Shown: positions 35,452 through 42,854, numbered from the stretch's first letter. The stretch is 64,000 nt of DNA from Planomicrobium stackebrandtii (GCF_030814955.1 NZ_JAUSWB010000006.1:124001-188000), one strand, 5' to 3'. Notes: generated by a model not told the origin, from the letters alone. Numbers and translations are program-made.

Positions 35452-35730
35452 ATGAAGGGATTCCTTTCACTTCTAGGCGTCACTTTAATTGTTGGAGCAT
35501 GTGGATTAATTCTCTTATCTTTTTACGGCAACCCTCTAGAAAAGGTGATCAGCCAGGAAAGAATGTACGCATATATTGAAACACGCCAGAACGACCTACC
35601 GGAAATACCACCGCAAAATCAGATGACTACTGAGATTCCGGAACAGGCAGCTTTCACCACTACAGCTTTTACGGCAATTGACAACAGCTGTAACAGAGCC
35701 TCCCTGAACGACAAAAGCCGACTCGAATAA
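35452..35730 (+). CDS. Small membrane-anchored protein (92 aa), possibly truncated
   Basis: One N-terminal helix (residues 4-22) and then NPLEKVISQERMYAYIETRQND, which resembles the start of YfjL-like extracytoplasmic proteins where GNP(L/I)-K and a Tyr-rich helix follow the anchor. The family is longer (about 110-140 residues) and continues with strands; here the tail is Pro/Thr-rich and low-complexity and ends in the terminator stem, so the gene may be a shortened version. AAGGCGGG lies 9 nt before the ATG at 35452. Confidence 0.55.
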   Translation: MKGFLSLLGVTLIVGACGLILLSFYGNPLEKVISQERMYAYIETRQNDLPEIPPQNQMTTEIPEQAAFTTTAFTAIDNSCNRASLNDKSRLE

Positions 35731-35744
35731 CGAGTCGGCTTTTT
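35713..35744. terminator. Terminator overlapping a stop codon
   Basis: AAAAGCCGACTCG-aataa-CGAGTCGGCTTTTT. The TAA of the small membrane protein lies in the loop. Also serves the convergent catE gene. Confidence 0.88.
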
Positions 35745-35751
35745 CTTTTCA

Positions 35752-36600
35752 TCAAACAACTAAACGAATCCGGTTGCCAGAAGGATCTTTCACTTCCCAG
35801 TAATCATCATATTGTGCAATTTCAGTTCCCATCGAATGCAGAGTATCTGCCAGTTTATTTCGCTTTTCACTTTCAATTATCAACGTATAGTAATGCAGGC
35901 CTGCTGTTTTTTCAGGCAATGCCGGGATGCCCGTGCCATTCCAAACATTCATGCCAATATGGTGATGATATTTCTGGTCAGCCAAGAACAAGGCCTGACC
36001 CCCCATGCTTGCAACTACTTCAAAACCAAGTCCATTTACATAGAAATTTTTAGCATCTTCCAAGTTTGAAACATGCAAATGGATATGCCCCATTACTGTA
36101 GCAGCAGGCATCCCTTTCCATGGCTCTGATGATTTTTGCGCTGCTTCCACTAACCCTTGGGCATCAAGCGGGTCTACTGCCATCGAAACTTCATCGTTTC
36201 TCCAGTTCCATTGTTCAGGTTCCCGGTCACGGTATATTTCGATGCCGTTGCCTTCCGGATCCGATAGATACAAGGCTTCACTGACAAGGTGATCCGAAGA
36301 ACCCAGCTGGATTCCATTCTGATGAAGATGAATAAGAATTTTCCCTAAATCTTCTCTAGTTGGCACTAAAATCGCAAAATGGTAAAGTCCTGCATAACGA
36401 TCCTGTTTTGGTGAGATTCCTTCTATGGCTTCAAGCTTCAACAAGACATTGCCGGCTGCACCCAACTCTACAATCGTCGGCTCTTCTGAAATCACTTCAA
36501 ATCCAATAATTTCTTCGTAAAATTTTTTCATTTTATTAATATCCATTACTTTTAATCCTACTTCACCTACATAAGTCACTGGCTTCTGATGAAAGTTCAT
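35752..36600 (-). CDS. catE: Catechol-2,3-dioxygenase-like VOC protein (CatE)
   Basis: 282 residues, two VOC modules: 10-125 with VGLKVMDINKMKKFYEEIIGF, LYHFAILVP and DPEGNGIEIYRDR, and about 165-282 with GHIHLHVSNLEDAKNFYVNGLGF, GLHYYTLIIE and DPSGNRIRLV. Metal ligands His (HIHLHV), His (GLHYY) and an acid near the end fit extradiol dioxygenases such as B. subtilis CatE (YfiE), which opens the catechol ring. It has a consensus sigma-A promoter with a palindrome at the start site, and a divergent HxlR-type regulator 130 bp away. Confidence 0.85.
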   Translation of the reverse strand: MNFHQKPVTYVGEVGLKVMDINKMKKFYEEIIGFEVISEEPTIVELGAAGNVLLKLEAIEGISPKQDRYAGLYHFAILVPTREDLGKILIHLHQNGIQLGSSDHLVSEALYLSDPEGNGIEIYRDREPEQWNWRNDEVSMAVDPLDAQGLVEAAQKSSEPWKGMPAATVMGHIHLHVSNLEDAKNFYVNGLGFEVVASMGGQALFLADQKYHHHIGMNVWNGTGIPALPEKTAGLHYYTLIIESEKRNKLADTLHSMGTEIAQYDDYWEVKDPSGNRIRLVV

Positions 36601-36621
36601 AAATATTTCTCTCTCCCTTTA

Positions 36622-36636
36622 GTTACTTTATGTAAC
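36622..36636. promoter_or_regulatory. Candidate HxlR/CatR operator at catE
   Basis: GTTACTTTATGTAAC, inverted arms GTTAC/GTAAC, immediately downstream of the catE -10. A related AAGTAACTT lies at 36666-36674 next to the catE -35 and before the hxlR -35. TTAC-N-GTAA type sites are known targets of DUF24/HxlR quinone-sensing repressors. Confidence 0.65.
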
Positions 36637-36638
36637 AA

Positions 36639-36667
36639 ATTATATTTATTAAACTAAACTCTGTCAA
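36639..36667 (-). promoter_or_regulatory. Consensus sigma-A promoter of catE
   Basis: Minus strand TTGACA (36662-36667), 17-bp spacer, TATAAT (36639-36644): both hexamers are perfect. Such a strong promoter on a detoxification gene implies tight repression. Confidence 0.9.
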
Positions 36668-36680
36668 GTAACTTAATTCC

Positions 36681-36709
36681 TTTAAAGAATCTATCATTTA
36701 TGCTATCAT
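36681..36709 (+). promoter_or_regulatory. Promoter of the HxlR regulator gene
   Basis: TTTAAA (36681-36686), 17-bp spacer, TATCAT (36704-36709); start predicted near 36716, leaving a short leader before the ATG at 36731. Confidence 0.55.
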
Positions 36710-36730
36710 TGGAGAAAAGGAGTGAGGAGT

Positions 36731-37060
36731 ATGGATACTTCCGTCATTTGCCCCCGTTTTGAGACAGCTATTTCTCTGCTCAGCCAACGCTGGACAGGTT
36801 TAATTATTTATCAATTATTATCCGGTCCCCAGCGCTTCAGCCATTTAACCGAAATTATCGGCATCAGCGGCCGCCTTTTATCGGAACGCCTGAAAAATCT
36901 GGAAGCCGAAGGACTCGTTACACGAACCGTCTACCCGGAAACGCCCGTACGGATCGAATACGCATTGACCGAAAAAGGATTTTCCCTAAAACCGGTTATG
37001 GATGAAATCCAAAACTGGTCGCAAATATGGGTGGAACCAACTGAAACAAGAAATGTGTAA
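36731..37060 (+). CDS. HxlR-family (DUF24) redox-sensing regulator, CatR/YodB-like
   Basis: 109-residue winged-helix repressor: LLSQRWTGLIIYQLLSGPQRFSHLTEII (in parts) near 17-44, recognition helix GISGRLLSERLKNLEAEGLV, wing VRIEYALTEKG. A single cysteine at position 7 (MDTSVICPRFE) corresponds to the quinone-sensing cysteine of B. subtilis CatR and YodB. The divergent catE gene, a ring-cleavage dioxygenase, is the expected target. The ATG at 36731 has AAAGGAG 8 nt upstream; a GTG three codons earlier is less likely. Confidence 0.85.
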   Translation: MDTSVICPRFETAISLLSQRWTGLIIYQLLSGPQRFSHLTEIIGISGRLLSERLKNLEAEGLVTRTVYPETPVRIEYALTEKGFSLKPVMDEIQNWSQIWVEPTETRNV

Positions 37061-37108
37061 ACAGCCGTCTGGCTAACCAGTTAATCGCATCATACTCCCT
37101 CTAAAACA

Positions 37109-37146
37109 AATAAGAGCTCATCCGGTAAACCGGATAAGCTCTTATT
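37109..37146. terminator. Bidirectional intrinsic terminator
   Basis: AATAAGAGCTCATCCGG-taaa-CCGGATAAGCTCTTATT, one mismatch, between the convergent regulator and PAS-STAS genes. Confidence 0.88.
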
Positions 37147-37908
37147 TTATTTCGCCTGCAGTTGTATGATGTGTTTTAATCCTTCATGAGCTGTACTGAA
37201 TATCGGAGTCTTGCTGTCCAATTGGACAATTGACATGGCCAGCTTTGGGCTGATTCCGACAAGTATGCAGGTGGCTCCTATCAAGTTCAGCGTATCAGTC
37301 ATCATTTGAATCTGATAGCGGACCTGGTTTTCGAACTCCTTGATACCGCTCAAATCGATTAAGACGTACTCGATTTGCTTCTCAGAACATTCCATTAAAA
37401 CTGTCGCGATCAATTGATCTGTACGATTTTTGTCAAAGTCTCCGATTAAAGGCAAGGCAATCGTCTTGTCCCAGATGTTCAGAATGGGAATCGACAGCTC
37501 CTTGATCAATTGCGCACTTCGCTTCTGCTCTTCTGCTTGCATCGTAACATCCATCAGCATAACGATATAGCCCTCAGGTTCATCGCTGCTTCCCATGATG
37601 GGAGTGATCACAATATCGGTCATCACTTGATTTCGGATTGTAATGCGCGTTCGATGAACTCCGGTTAGTTTCTGCATAATCTTGTTCTGATGCTCCGGAC
37701 GCTCGTGGAAATCATCCATGTTCATCCCAATCATTGCTTCGCAATCCGGCATGCCATATAAAGGAGCGACTTCACCCATTAATCGGCATGCTTCGGTATT
37801 CATCCATCTGATGGTATAGGAACTATCTGCAATAATGATGGTTTCCCCGATAACATCCAGGGCGTTCAGTAAAAGTATATTTTCCGGGATCTTTCCTATA
37901 GCTGGCAT
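37147..37908 (-). CDS. PAS-STAS protein (RsbR-paralogue-like)
   Basis: 253 residues: a PAS domain (about 12-125, ETIIIADSSYTIRWMNTEACRLMG then GYIVMLMDVT), a linker helix QKRSAQLIKELSIPILNIWD and a STAS domain (about 150-250), the architecture of stressosome RsbR paralogues. In RsbR the phosphorylated Thr sits in a DxTGVxxxDT block; here the block reads IDLSGIKEFENQ, with Asn at the Thr position, so it may not be phosphorylated by RsbT. The protein could be a non-switching stressosome subunit or act elsewhere. Monocistronic. AAGGTGG precedes the ATG. Confidence 0.8.
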   Translation of the reverse strand: MPAIGKIPENILLLNALDVIGETIIIADSSYTIRWMNTEACRLMGEVAPLYGMPDCEAMIGMNMDDFHERPEHQNKIMQKLTGVHRTRITIRNQVMTDIVITPIMGSSDEPEGYIVMLMDVTMQAEEQKRSAQLIKELSIPILNIWDKTIALPLIGDFDKNRTDQLIATVLMECSEKQIEYVLIDLSGIKEFENQVRYQIQMMTDTLNLIGATCILVGISPKLAMSIVQLDSKTPIFSTAHEGLKHIIQLQAK

Positions 37909-37997
37909 GTGTTACCACCTTATCTACTGATTTCCACTTGCTTGTGTTCATCTATTATGCCATAACAGCACAAAAATTAACCATTCTTTCAAAAACT

Positions 37998-39629
37998 TTA
38001 TTTTACAGCAGCTGCGACTTTTTCTCTTGCAGCTGAATAGTTGCCGTCAAATCGTTCGACCGTTTCGTTTCTTAGCCAATACGTCACTGGAAACAGCTTA
38101 TCCAGAAAATAACGATCGTGGGAAACTGCGATAATGGTTCCTGGAAATTCACTTAAGGCATCTTCCATCACTTCTTTTGCTTCCAGATCGAGATGATTCG
38201 TGGGCTCATCCAAAATCAGCAAATTGTGGTTTTGATGCATCAACTGAGCGAGTCGAAGCCTCATTCGCTCGCCTCCGCTCAGCTGCCGAACCGGCTCGAA
38301 AACCATATTTCCGAAGAATAGGAATTTAGCCAACATGGGCCGTGCATCATATTCTGAAACGGCAACCGCGTCACGGAATTCTTCAATAATGGTTCGATCA
38401 TTGTCCATCTCCAACGTGTGCTGTGACAAATAACCGATCGACAAACCGCTGCCCATTTTCACTTCGCCTGCGTCAGCATGCCCTTGGCCCACCAGCATGT
38501 TGAGCAGGGTTGTTTTTCCTGATCCATTGGAGCCTACAATTGCCGCGCGTTCTCCATAGCGTATATGCATCGAAACATCATGGAATAAAATTCGGTCTCC
38601 AAACTCTTTCCAAATCCCGTCAAGAAAAACGACGTCTTTACCGCTGCGTCCATCTATTTTGAAATCCAGTGCCATCTGTTTTTTTGATAATACCGGACGG
38701 TCGAGAAGTTCGATGCGATTTAGGGCTTTTTCTATACTTTTCGCTTGTCGATGCATTCCTGCGTTCGGCGGATTGGCCCGGTTGGCCCACTCCTTCAGCC
38801 GTTTAATGGTTTCTTTCATCTTTTGAATTTTCTTTTGCTGATCTTGGTATTGCTGGAATTCAATCAGCAAGCGAGCTTCCCGCTCTTTGACATAGTTTGA
38901 ATAATTGCCGGCATATTGAATCAAGCCCCCTTGGTCCAGCTCCCAAATATGAGTAACGGTTTCATCCAGAAAATAGCGGTCGTGGGAAACAAGGACGATC
39001 GTTCCTTTGTAATGGCTGATGAATGCACCTAACCATTCAATAGCTTCCAGATCCAAGTGGTTTGTCGGTTCATCCAGCAGCAACAAATCAGGTTTCTGCA
39101 AAAGCAGCTTTGCCAAGCCCACTTTTGTTTTTTCCCCTCCGCTCAGATGTCCCCATTGCTCAAATTTCAGTTGTTTGATTTTCAATCCATTCAGCACCTG
39201 GTCAATTTTCACTTCTATGTCGTAGCCGCCGCGCTGAATAAAATTATCCTGCAACGTCCCATAGCGCAGAAGCAGACGTTCCATCTCTTCTGAAGATGCC
39301 TTTTCCATTTTGTATTCCATCTCTGTCAGCTGCTGCTGGATAAGCGTCAGTTCTGAAAACACAGTGATCATCAGCTGCTCTACAGTCTGCTCTTCCTGTT
39401 CCACAGGCGACTGTTCCAGCAAGCCGATGCTGCAGTCTTTTTTCCATGTCACAACTCCCTCAGTGGGCTGTAAGGTTCCAGCCAAAACATTCAAAAGAGT
39501 CGTTTTCCCTTCTCCGTTTCTTCCGACAAGACCGATGCGCTGACCGTACATTACTTCCCCTTTTATTTGGTTGAATAGTTTTTGCGTCGCAAAATGGCAC
39601 AGTATTTGTTGAAATTGGCTAATAATCAT
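37998..39629 (-). CDS. ABC-F ribosomal protection protein
   Basis: 543 residues, two ATPase domains and no membrane helices. Walker A GRNGEGKTT near 36-44 and GSNGSGKTT near 356-364; signatures HLSGGEKTKVGLAKLL and QLSGGERMRLRLAQLM; both Walker B strands carry LLLDEPTNHLD. The inter-domain linker (about 235-310) is long, charged and helical, as in antibiotic-resistance ABC-F proteins (VmlR, Vga, ExpZ type), where it reaches the peptidyl-transferase centre and displaces macrolide, lincosamide, streptogramin or pleuromutilin drugs. Start at 39629, after GGAAG. Its expression is probably controlled by the leader ORF and attenuator upstream. Confidence 0.88.
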   Translation of the reverse strand: MIISQFQQILCHFATQKLFNQIKGEVMYGQRIGLVGRNGEGKTTLLNVLAGTLQPTEGVVTWKKDCSIGLLEQSPVEQEEQTVEQLMITVFSELTLIQQQLTEMEYKMEKASSEEMERLLLRYGTLQDNFIQRGGYDIEVKIDQVLNGLKIKQLKFEQWGHLSGGEKTKVGLAKLLLQKPDLLLLDEPTNHLDLEAIEWLGAFISHYKGTIVLVSHDRYFLDETVTHIWELDQGGLIQYAGNYSNYVKEREARLLIEFQQYQDQQKKIQKMKETIKRLKEWANRANPPNAGMHRQAKSIEKALNRIELLDRPVLSKKQMALDFKIDGRSGKDVVFLDGIWKEFGDRILFHDVSMHIRYGERAAIVGSNGSGKTTLLNMLVGQGHADAGEVKMGSGLSIGYLSQHTLEMDNDRTIIEEFRDAVAVSEYDARPMLAKFLFFGNMVFEPVRQLSGGERMRLRLAQLMHQNHNLLILDEPTNHLDLEAKEVMEDALSEFPGTIIAVSHDRYFLDKLFPVTYWLRNETVERFDGNYSAAREKVAAAVK

Positions 39630-39666
39630 GTTCCTCTTCCTTTCCATTGAAGAGACGCATGCACAG

Positions 39667-39696
39667 CAAAAAAGGCACGCCAGGAGGCATGCCTTT
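39667..39696 (-). terminator. Attenuator in the ABC-F leader
   Basis: Minus strand AAAGGCATGCC-tcct-GGCGTGCCTTT then TTT, a stem-loop and U-tract 38 nt before the ABC-F start codon and 28 nt after the leader ORF stop. Its position inside the leader marks it as a premature terminator. Confidence 0.82.
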
Positions 39697-39724
39697 GCTA
39701 AATCCGTTTGCAGGCAGATGTCTC

Positions 39725-39862
39725 TTACTGGTAATTTTCACTCGATGCAGTTGGCTGAAAAAGGACAGACTTGTCCCGTACAGCTGCTGCAGTGAAAGTG
39801 ACGCCATGAAGAATGTATAGATATTCCTGACATTCTGTCATGCGCTTACCAGTTTGATTCAT
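39725..39862 (-). CDS. Leader ORF (45 aa) of the ABC-F gene
   Basis: Starts MNQTGKRMTECQEYLYILHG, preceded by a near-perfect AAGGAGGTGG site, and ends ASSENYQ. It begins about 23 nt downstream of the predicted transcription start and stops just before the attenuator. The product shows no domain; the role is most likely to sense ribosome stalling by a translation inhibitor and so prevent formation of the terminator, as known for vmlR-like and erm-like leaders. Confidence 0.7.
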   Translation of the reverse strand: MNQTGKRMTECQEYLYILHGVTFTAAAVRDKSVLFQPTASSENYQ

Positions 39863-39891
39863 CTTACCCACCTCCTTCGTTTATTTCTTAT

Positions 39892-39920
39892 ATCATACAT
39901 TTCCTGTTGTTTTCCGTCAA
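39892..39920 (-). promoter_or_regulatory. Promoter of the ABC-F leader
   Basis: Minus strand TTGACG (39915-39920), 17-bp spacer, TATGAT (39892-39897). The -35 lies inside the palindrome TTCCGTCAA-taat-TTGACGGAA (39912-39933), a possible repressor site. Confidence 0.7.
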
Positions 39921-40035
39921 TAATTTGACGGAATAATCTTTTTTATCTTCTTCTCTGCTTAAAAGTAGGTATAAATTCCTTAAAATCGGGAAACATTAAA
40001 GTAACAGCATTTCAGCAGAGAGGGGGGATCAGGAA

Positions 40036-40347
40036 ATGTCCATGTATTCCAAGTTGGCTTTTGACAACGATACCCGAAAAGTAGAAAAGGCATTGAAAAA
40101 GTATGAAGACAAAAAGACTGAAGCCTTGGTGTTGCTAGCGGAAATTGACATGCTTGAAAAAATGGAAGATGTCCAGGACGCAGAGTTGTGGAGACGGCAA
40201 TCAATGAAGGAAAAATTAGTGGCAGTAGAACGCCAGCGAAGAGGATTAAAAGAAACCATTACAAACTACGTAGAAAAGCACGGAGATCAGGACCTGCATC
40301 GCTATACGGAACTGCTGATGGAACTTGAAAATGACAAGGCAAAATAA
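40036..40347 (+). CDS. Coiled-coil hypothetical protein (103 aa)
   Basis: Entirely helical, highly charged (KVEKALKKYEDKKTEALVLLAEIDMLEKMED and so on), with a heptad pattern from about residue 14 to 75. No domain recognised. A strong GGGGGG ribosome site precedes the ATG. Divergent from the ABC-F leader promoter and closed by its own terminator. Possibly a small cytoplasmic scaffold or regulator. Confidence 0.7.
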   Translation: MSMYSKLAFDNDTRKVEKALKKYEDKKTEALVLLAEIDMLEKMEDVQDAELWRRQSMKEKLVAVERQRRGLKETITNYVEKHGDQDLHRYTELLMELENDKAK

Positions 40348-40349
40348 AC

Positions 40350-40386
40350 AAAAACAGGGATCCTAATGGATTCCTGTTTTTGTTTT
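40350..40386 (+). terminator. Intrinsic terminator of the coiled-coil gene
   Basis: AAAAACAGGGATCC-taat-GGATTCCTGTTTTTGTTTT. A partial repeat element begins immediately at the end of its U-tract. Confidence 0.87.
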
Positions 40387-40571
40387 AGCTTGTAGACAAA
40401 AGAATACTTATGTTTTTTAAAGAATAAACATGCAATTTATCGTAATTACGCGGGATCCTGCGCTCCAGGCGGACGCCTCTACGGACGAAGCGCTGAAGCT
40501 GAGCCAACGGAAATCGAAGTGGCCGGACTGGCTGATGTTATGCACCGCTATTCATTTTGTTTAGAATTTAT
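40387..40571 (+). repeat. Shortened, decayed copy of the 442-bp element
   Basis: Starts AGCTTGTAGACAAAAGAAT, passes GCGGGATCCTGCGCTCCAGG and CGGACGCCTCTACGG, then jumps to the right-hand third (GCTGAAGCTGAGCC, GAAGTGGCCGGAC, CTATTCATTTTG) and ends near GAATTTATCTATTC. About 185 bp: roughly 250 bp of the middle is deleted. It abuts a terminator like the full copies, but no hairpin duplication is visible at its right end. Confidence 0.75.
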
Positions 40572-41513
40572 CTATTCTTTTTCAGATGAATTTTTGCCAA
40601 TCGACTGAAGGATATCCCCCATCCATCCCTTTCGTTTCAAATAAAGATACAGGACGAAGGTCGAACCAATAATTACAAGCAGCGCCCCAAGGTAACCGAA
40701 CTGCCATTTCAATTCTGGCATTTTTTCAAAATTCATTCCCCAAAGGGCCCCCCATGCCATAATCGGTGTGAACAAAGTGGTGAGAACCGTTAAAGTTTTC
40801 ATGATTTCGTTGCCTCGATAATTGGCCACTACGTTTTCGATATCAACCATGTTATTGACTTCGTCCTCGTAAGAATTGACAAGCATAACACAGCGTCCAA
40901 TGCGGACAGCTGTCCGCTGGTATTCAGCTTCTTCCGTCACACTTTTTCCAAACGTTTCTTCAATCGCCATTTTGATTTCCTGGAACCCCATAATCAGGTG
41001 CTTCCATAAGAGAATCTCATGGCGTACATTTTCAATTTTCTCTAAAGTTTTCTTATTATTTTTCTCTTTGATTGCCCACAGCAAATCATGCAGGCGCTCT
41101 TCAAAACTATCAATTTTATGTAATATAGAAGCTACCATCTCGCCTAGGATGATCATCATCACTTCTACAGAAGAGGCTGCGCTTTCCATTTGGTGCAAAA
41201 TTTCTTCTTTCTCCAAATCTGCATCTTTTTCGAAATCAATCTTATTCGTAACAAAGACTTCATGGGACAAATAGAAATGAAAAACCTCACGTGAACCTTC
41301 AGATGTGGCACTTTGCCGGTAAATCAAGGAGCCCCAAAGCGATTCTTTTCCATTCTCAATTGTATGTGTATGAAGGATATTCACTGCAGGATTTTTTGAT
41401 TTGTCAATCCATCTGAGCATTTTTTCATTTTTGGGAAGGAATTTGCGGAAACTATAGTCTTCGACACCGTCCTCCTCATGCCAAACTGCATTTTCAAACG
41501 TATATTGCGGCAT
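40572..41513 (-). CDS. CorA-family divalent metal transporter
   Basis: 313 residues. Cytoplasmic N-terminal domain, a long helix (about 110-240), then two C-terminal membrane helices (about 242-263 and 276-296). The pore signature WGMNFEKMPE is intact between them, so this is a genuine GMN-type Mg2+/Co2+ or Zn2+ transporter, though the N-terminal half diverges from CorA itself. The ATG at 41513 follows AAGGGGA. A terminator hairpin lies 33 nt upstream of the start with no obvious promoter in between, so expression may depend on readthrough or on the repeat element. Confidence 0.83.
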   Translation of the reverse strand: MPQYTFENAVWHEEDGVEDYSFRKFLPKNEKMLRWIDKSKNPAVNILHTHTIENGKESLWGSLIYRQSATSEGSREVFHFYLSHEVFVTNKIDFEKDADLEKEEILHQMESAASSVEVMMIILGEMVASILHKIDSFEERLHDLLWAIKEKNNKKTLEKIENVRHEILLWKHLIMGFQEIKMAIEETFGKSVTEEAEYQRTAVRIGRCVMLVNSYEDEVNNMVDIENVVANYRGNEIMKTLTVLTTLFTPIMAWGALWGMNFEKMPELKWQFGYLGALLVIIGSTFVLYLYLKRKGWMGDILQSIGKNSSEKE

Positions 41514-41545
41514 TATTTTGTCCCCTTTCGACCGTTCGGTGCGAT

Positions 41546-41574
41546 GCAAAAAGCAAGCCAGTACTTGGCTTGCC
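41546..41574 (-). terminator. Distal copy of duplicated terminator of the 55-residue gene
   Basis: Hairpin GCAAGCCA-gtact-TGGCTTGC plus U5 on the minus strand. The 23-bp sequence 41552-41574 is repeated exactly at 42017-42039, on the other side of the 442-bp element. Confidence 0.8.
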
Positions 41575-42016
41575 CAGACTGTAGACAAAATCTAACCAAA
41601 ATGAATAGTAGTGTATCATCCCAACCGGTCCGGCCACTTCGCTTTCCGTGGGCTCAGCTTCAGCCTCCTCGTCACTGCGTTCCTGCGGGGTCTTCAGCTC
41701 TCGCTGTGCCACAGGAGTCTCGTGGCCAGCCCGGTTGGGAGCATGCGGCTTTAATCAAATAGAGAAGCCTGTTCGCCAGTTTCTCCATGACGCTGATTTC
41801 GACAAGCCTGATAAATCACCTCACTCAAGGATCCGGAGCGCAAGGCGGCGACTCCTGCGGGATAGCGAAGTGCCGAAATCCACTCGGACCCAAGTCCGAG
41901 TTAGTTCGGCGCAAGCCCGCAGAAAGCGTCCGCCTGGAGCGCAGGATCCCGTATAAACAAGCTAAAATGAATATTCATTCTTTGAATTTTATAAATACTC
42001 TTTTGTCTACAAGCTC
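41575..42016 (-). mobile_element. 442-bp terminator-associated repeat element, copy 2
   Basis: Inverted relative to copy 1 and the same 442 bp long, with the same ends (GAGCTTGTAGACAAAA...TTTTGTCTACAGTCTG read on the minus strand). By eye only about seven substitutions separate the copies, so at least one moved recently. It sits between two identical 23-bp terminator hairpins. No transposase. Confidence 0.85.
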
Positions 42017-42039
42017 AGCAAGCCAGTACTTGGCTTGCC
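42017..42039 (-). repeat. Proximal copy of the duplicated 23-bp terminator hairpin
   Basis: Identical to 41552-41574. It starts inside the stop codon of the 55-residue gene and lacks a U-tract on its exit side, where the element begins. Confidence 0.8.
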
Positions 42040-42206
42040 TACTCTTTTTGCTGTGTGTTGTCTCTGTATTTTTCATTCGAGTTTTCCTTGTATTCCAAAT
42101 CCCTGTTCGGCATCGGATCCATATCCTTTTCAGGCGGCATATTCCGGCGCGGCTCAACTTCTGGAATCAGCTCTTCGCCTTCTTTGCTTTCACGGTCTTT
42201 CTTCAT
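42039..42206 (-). CDS. Small charged protein (55 aa)
   Basis: Begins MKKDRESKEGEELIPEVEPR and ends with QQKE. Extremely hydrophilic, Pro/Glu/Lys/Asn-rich and probably disordered, like small Bacillales stress or spore-type proteins. AGGAGG lies 9 nt before the ATG. Upstream, GGGTAA with a GATTAT 13 bp before it is a weak sigma-B-like promoter. Its terminator begins at the stop codon and has been split by the repeat element. Confidence 0.65.
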   Translation of the reverse strand: MKKDRESKEGEELIPEVEPRRNMPPEKDMDPMPNRDLEYKENSNEKYRDNTQQKE

Positions 42207-42282
42207 CCAAAACACCTCCTGGACTGCTGTTATACCGTAATTACCCGTTTTATTTTTTTATAATCCAAGGAAACGATTTTGC

Positions 42283-42696
42283 TTATTGAACGGCCAGTGA
42301 TTCAATGAGCGCTGCATCATCCGGATACGCCATCTCCAATTCCCCGAGTTCAGAAATCGGCTTCCAGGCAACTGCCTCTATCCATTCATCGCCGTCTTGC
42401 AAAGTAATCTTCCCGCCTGTCACTTCCACTTTGAAATAAGTAACTTCAAAGGAAACTGCCGAGTCTTCGTACTGACCAGCTCTGATGTTCAACTTCTCTA
42501 CGACCCGAACTGTCAAGCCAGTCTCTTCAAAGAACTCCCTCGTACAGCATTGTTCCACTGTTTCGCTGCCTTCAAGACCACCCGCTGGCACTGTCCACTT
42601 TTTTTCCTCACCGGGAACACCTTGCAATACCAATAACACTTCGTTTTTTTCGTTGACGCACACGCCTGCAGCGCCTTGCCAATTAGACATTTCCAT
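42283..42696 (-). CDS. Nudix hydrolase
   Basis: 137 residues. The Nudix box GGLEGSETVEQCCTREFFEETGL is complete (G-x5-E-x7-RE-x2-EE-x-G; residues about 39-61) and preceded by WTVPAGG. It hydrolyses a nucleoside diphosphate linked to another moiety; the specific substrate cannot be read. Starts with ATG after AGGAGAG. Single gene, 168 bp downstream of the GNAT gene's terminator region. Confidence 0.88.
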   Translation of the reverse strand: MEMSNWQGAAGVCVNEKNEVLLVLQGVPGEEKKWTVPAGGLEGSETVEQCCTREFFEETGLTVRVVEKLNIRAGQYEDSAVSFEVTYFKVEVTGGKITLQDGDEWIEAVAWKPISELGELEMAYPDDAALIESLAVQ

Positions 42697-42826
42697 GAGA
42701 TCTCTCCTATAGCTTTTTCAATACAAGCAGTTTCCTTCTTTTTAGGCACTACACTGCCACCTCTTTTTACGTTACCACACATTTCAGCACACGGGACCGG
42801 CTTGTGCAAATAATTCAGAGCAAAAC

Positions 42827-42854
42827 AAAACGGCTTGCCGAAGCAAGCCGTTTT
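42827..42854 (-). terminator. Intrinsic terminator of the GNAT gene
   Basis: AAAACGGCTTGC-cgaa-GCAAGCCGTTTT, perfect stem, 10 bp past the stop. Confidence 0.85.

Noticed and set aside
41494..41712. Possible gene fusing element sequence to the corA upstream region
   Set aside because: Arises from the repeat running into the corA leader; no ribosome site and a terminator hairpin lies within.
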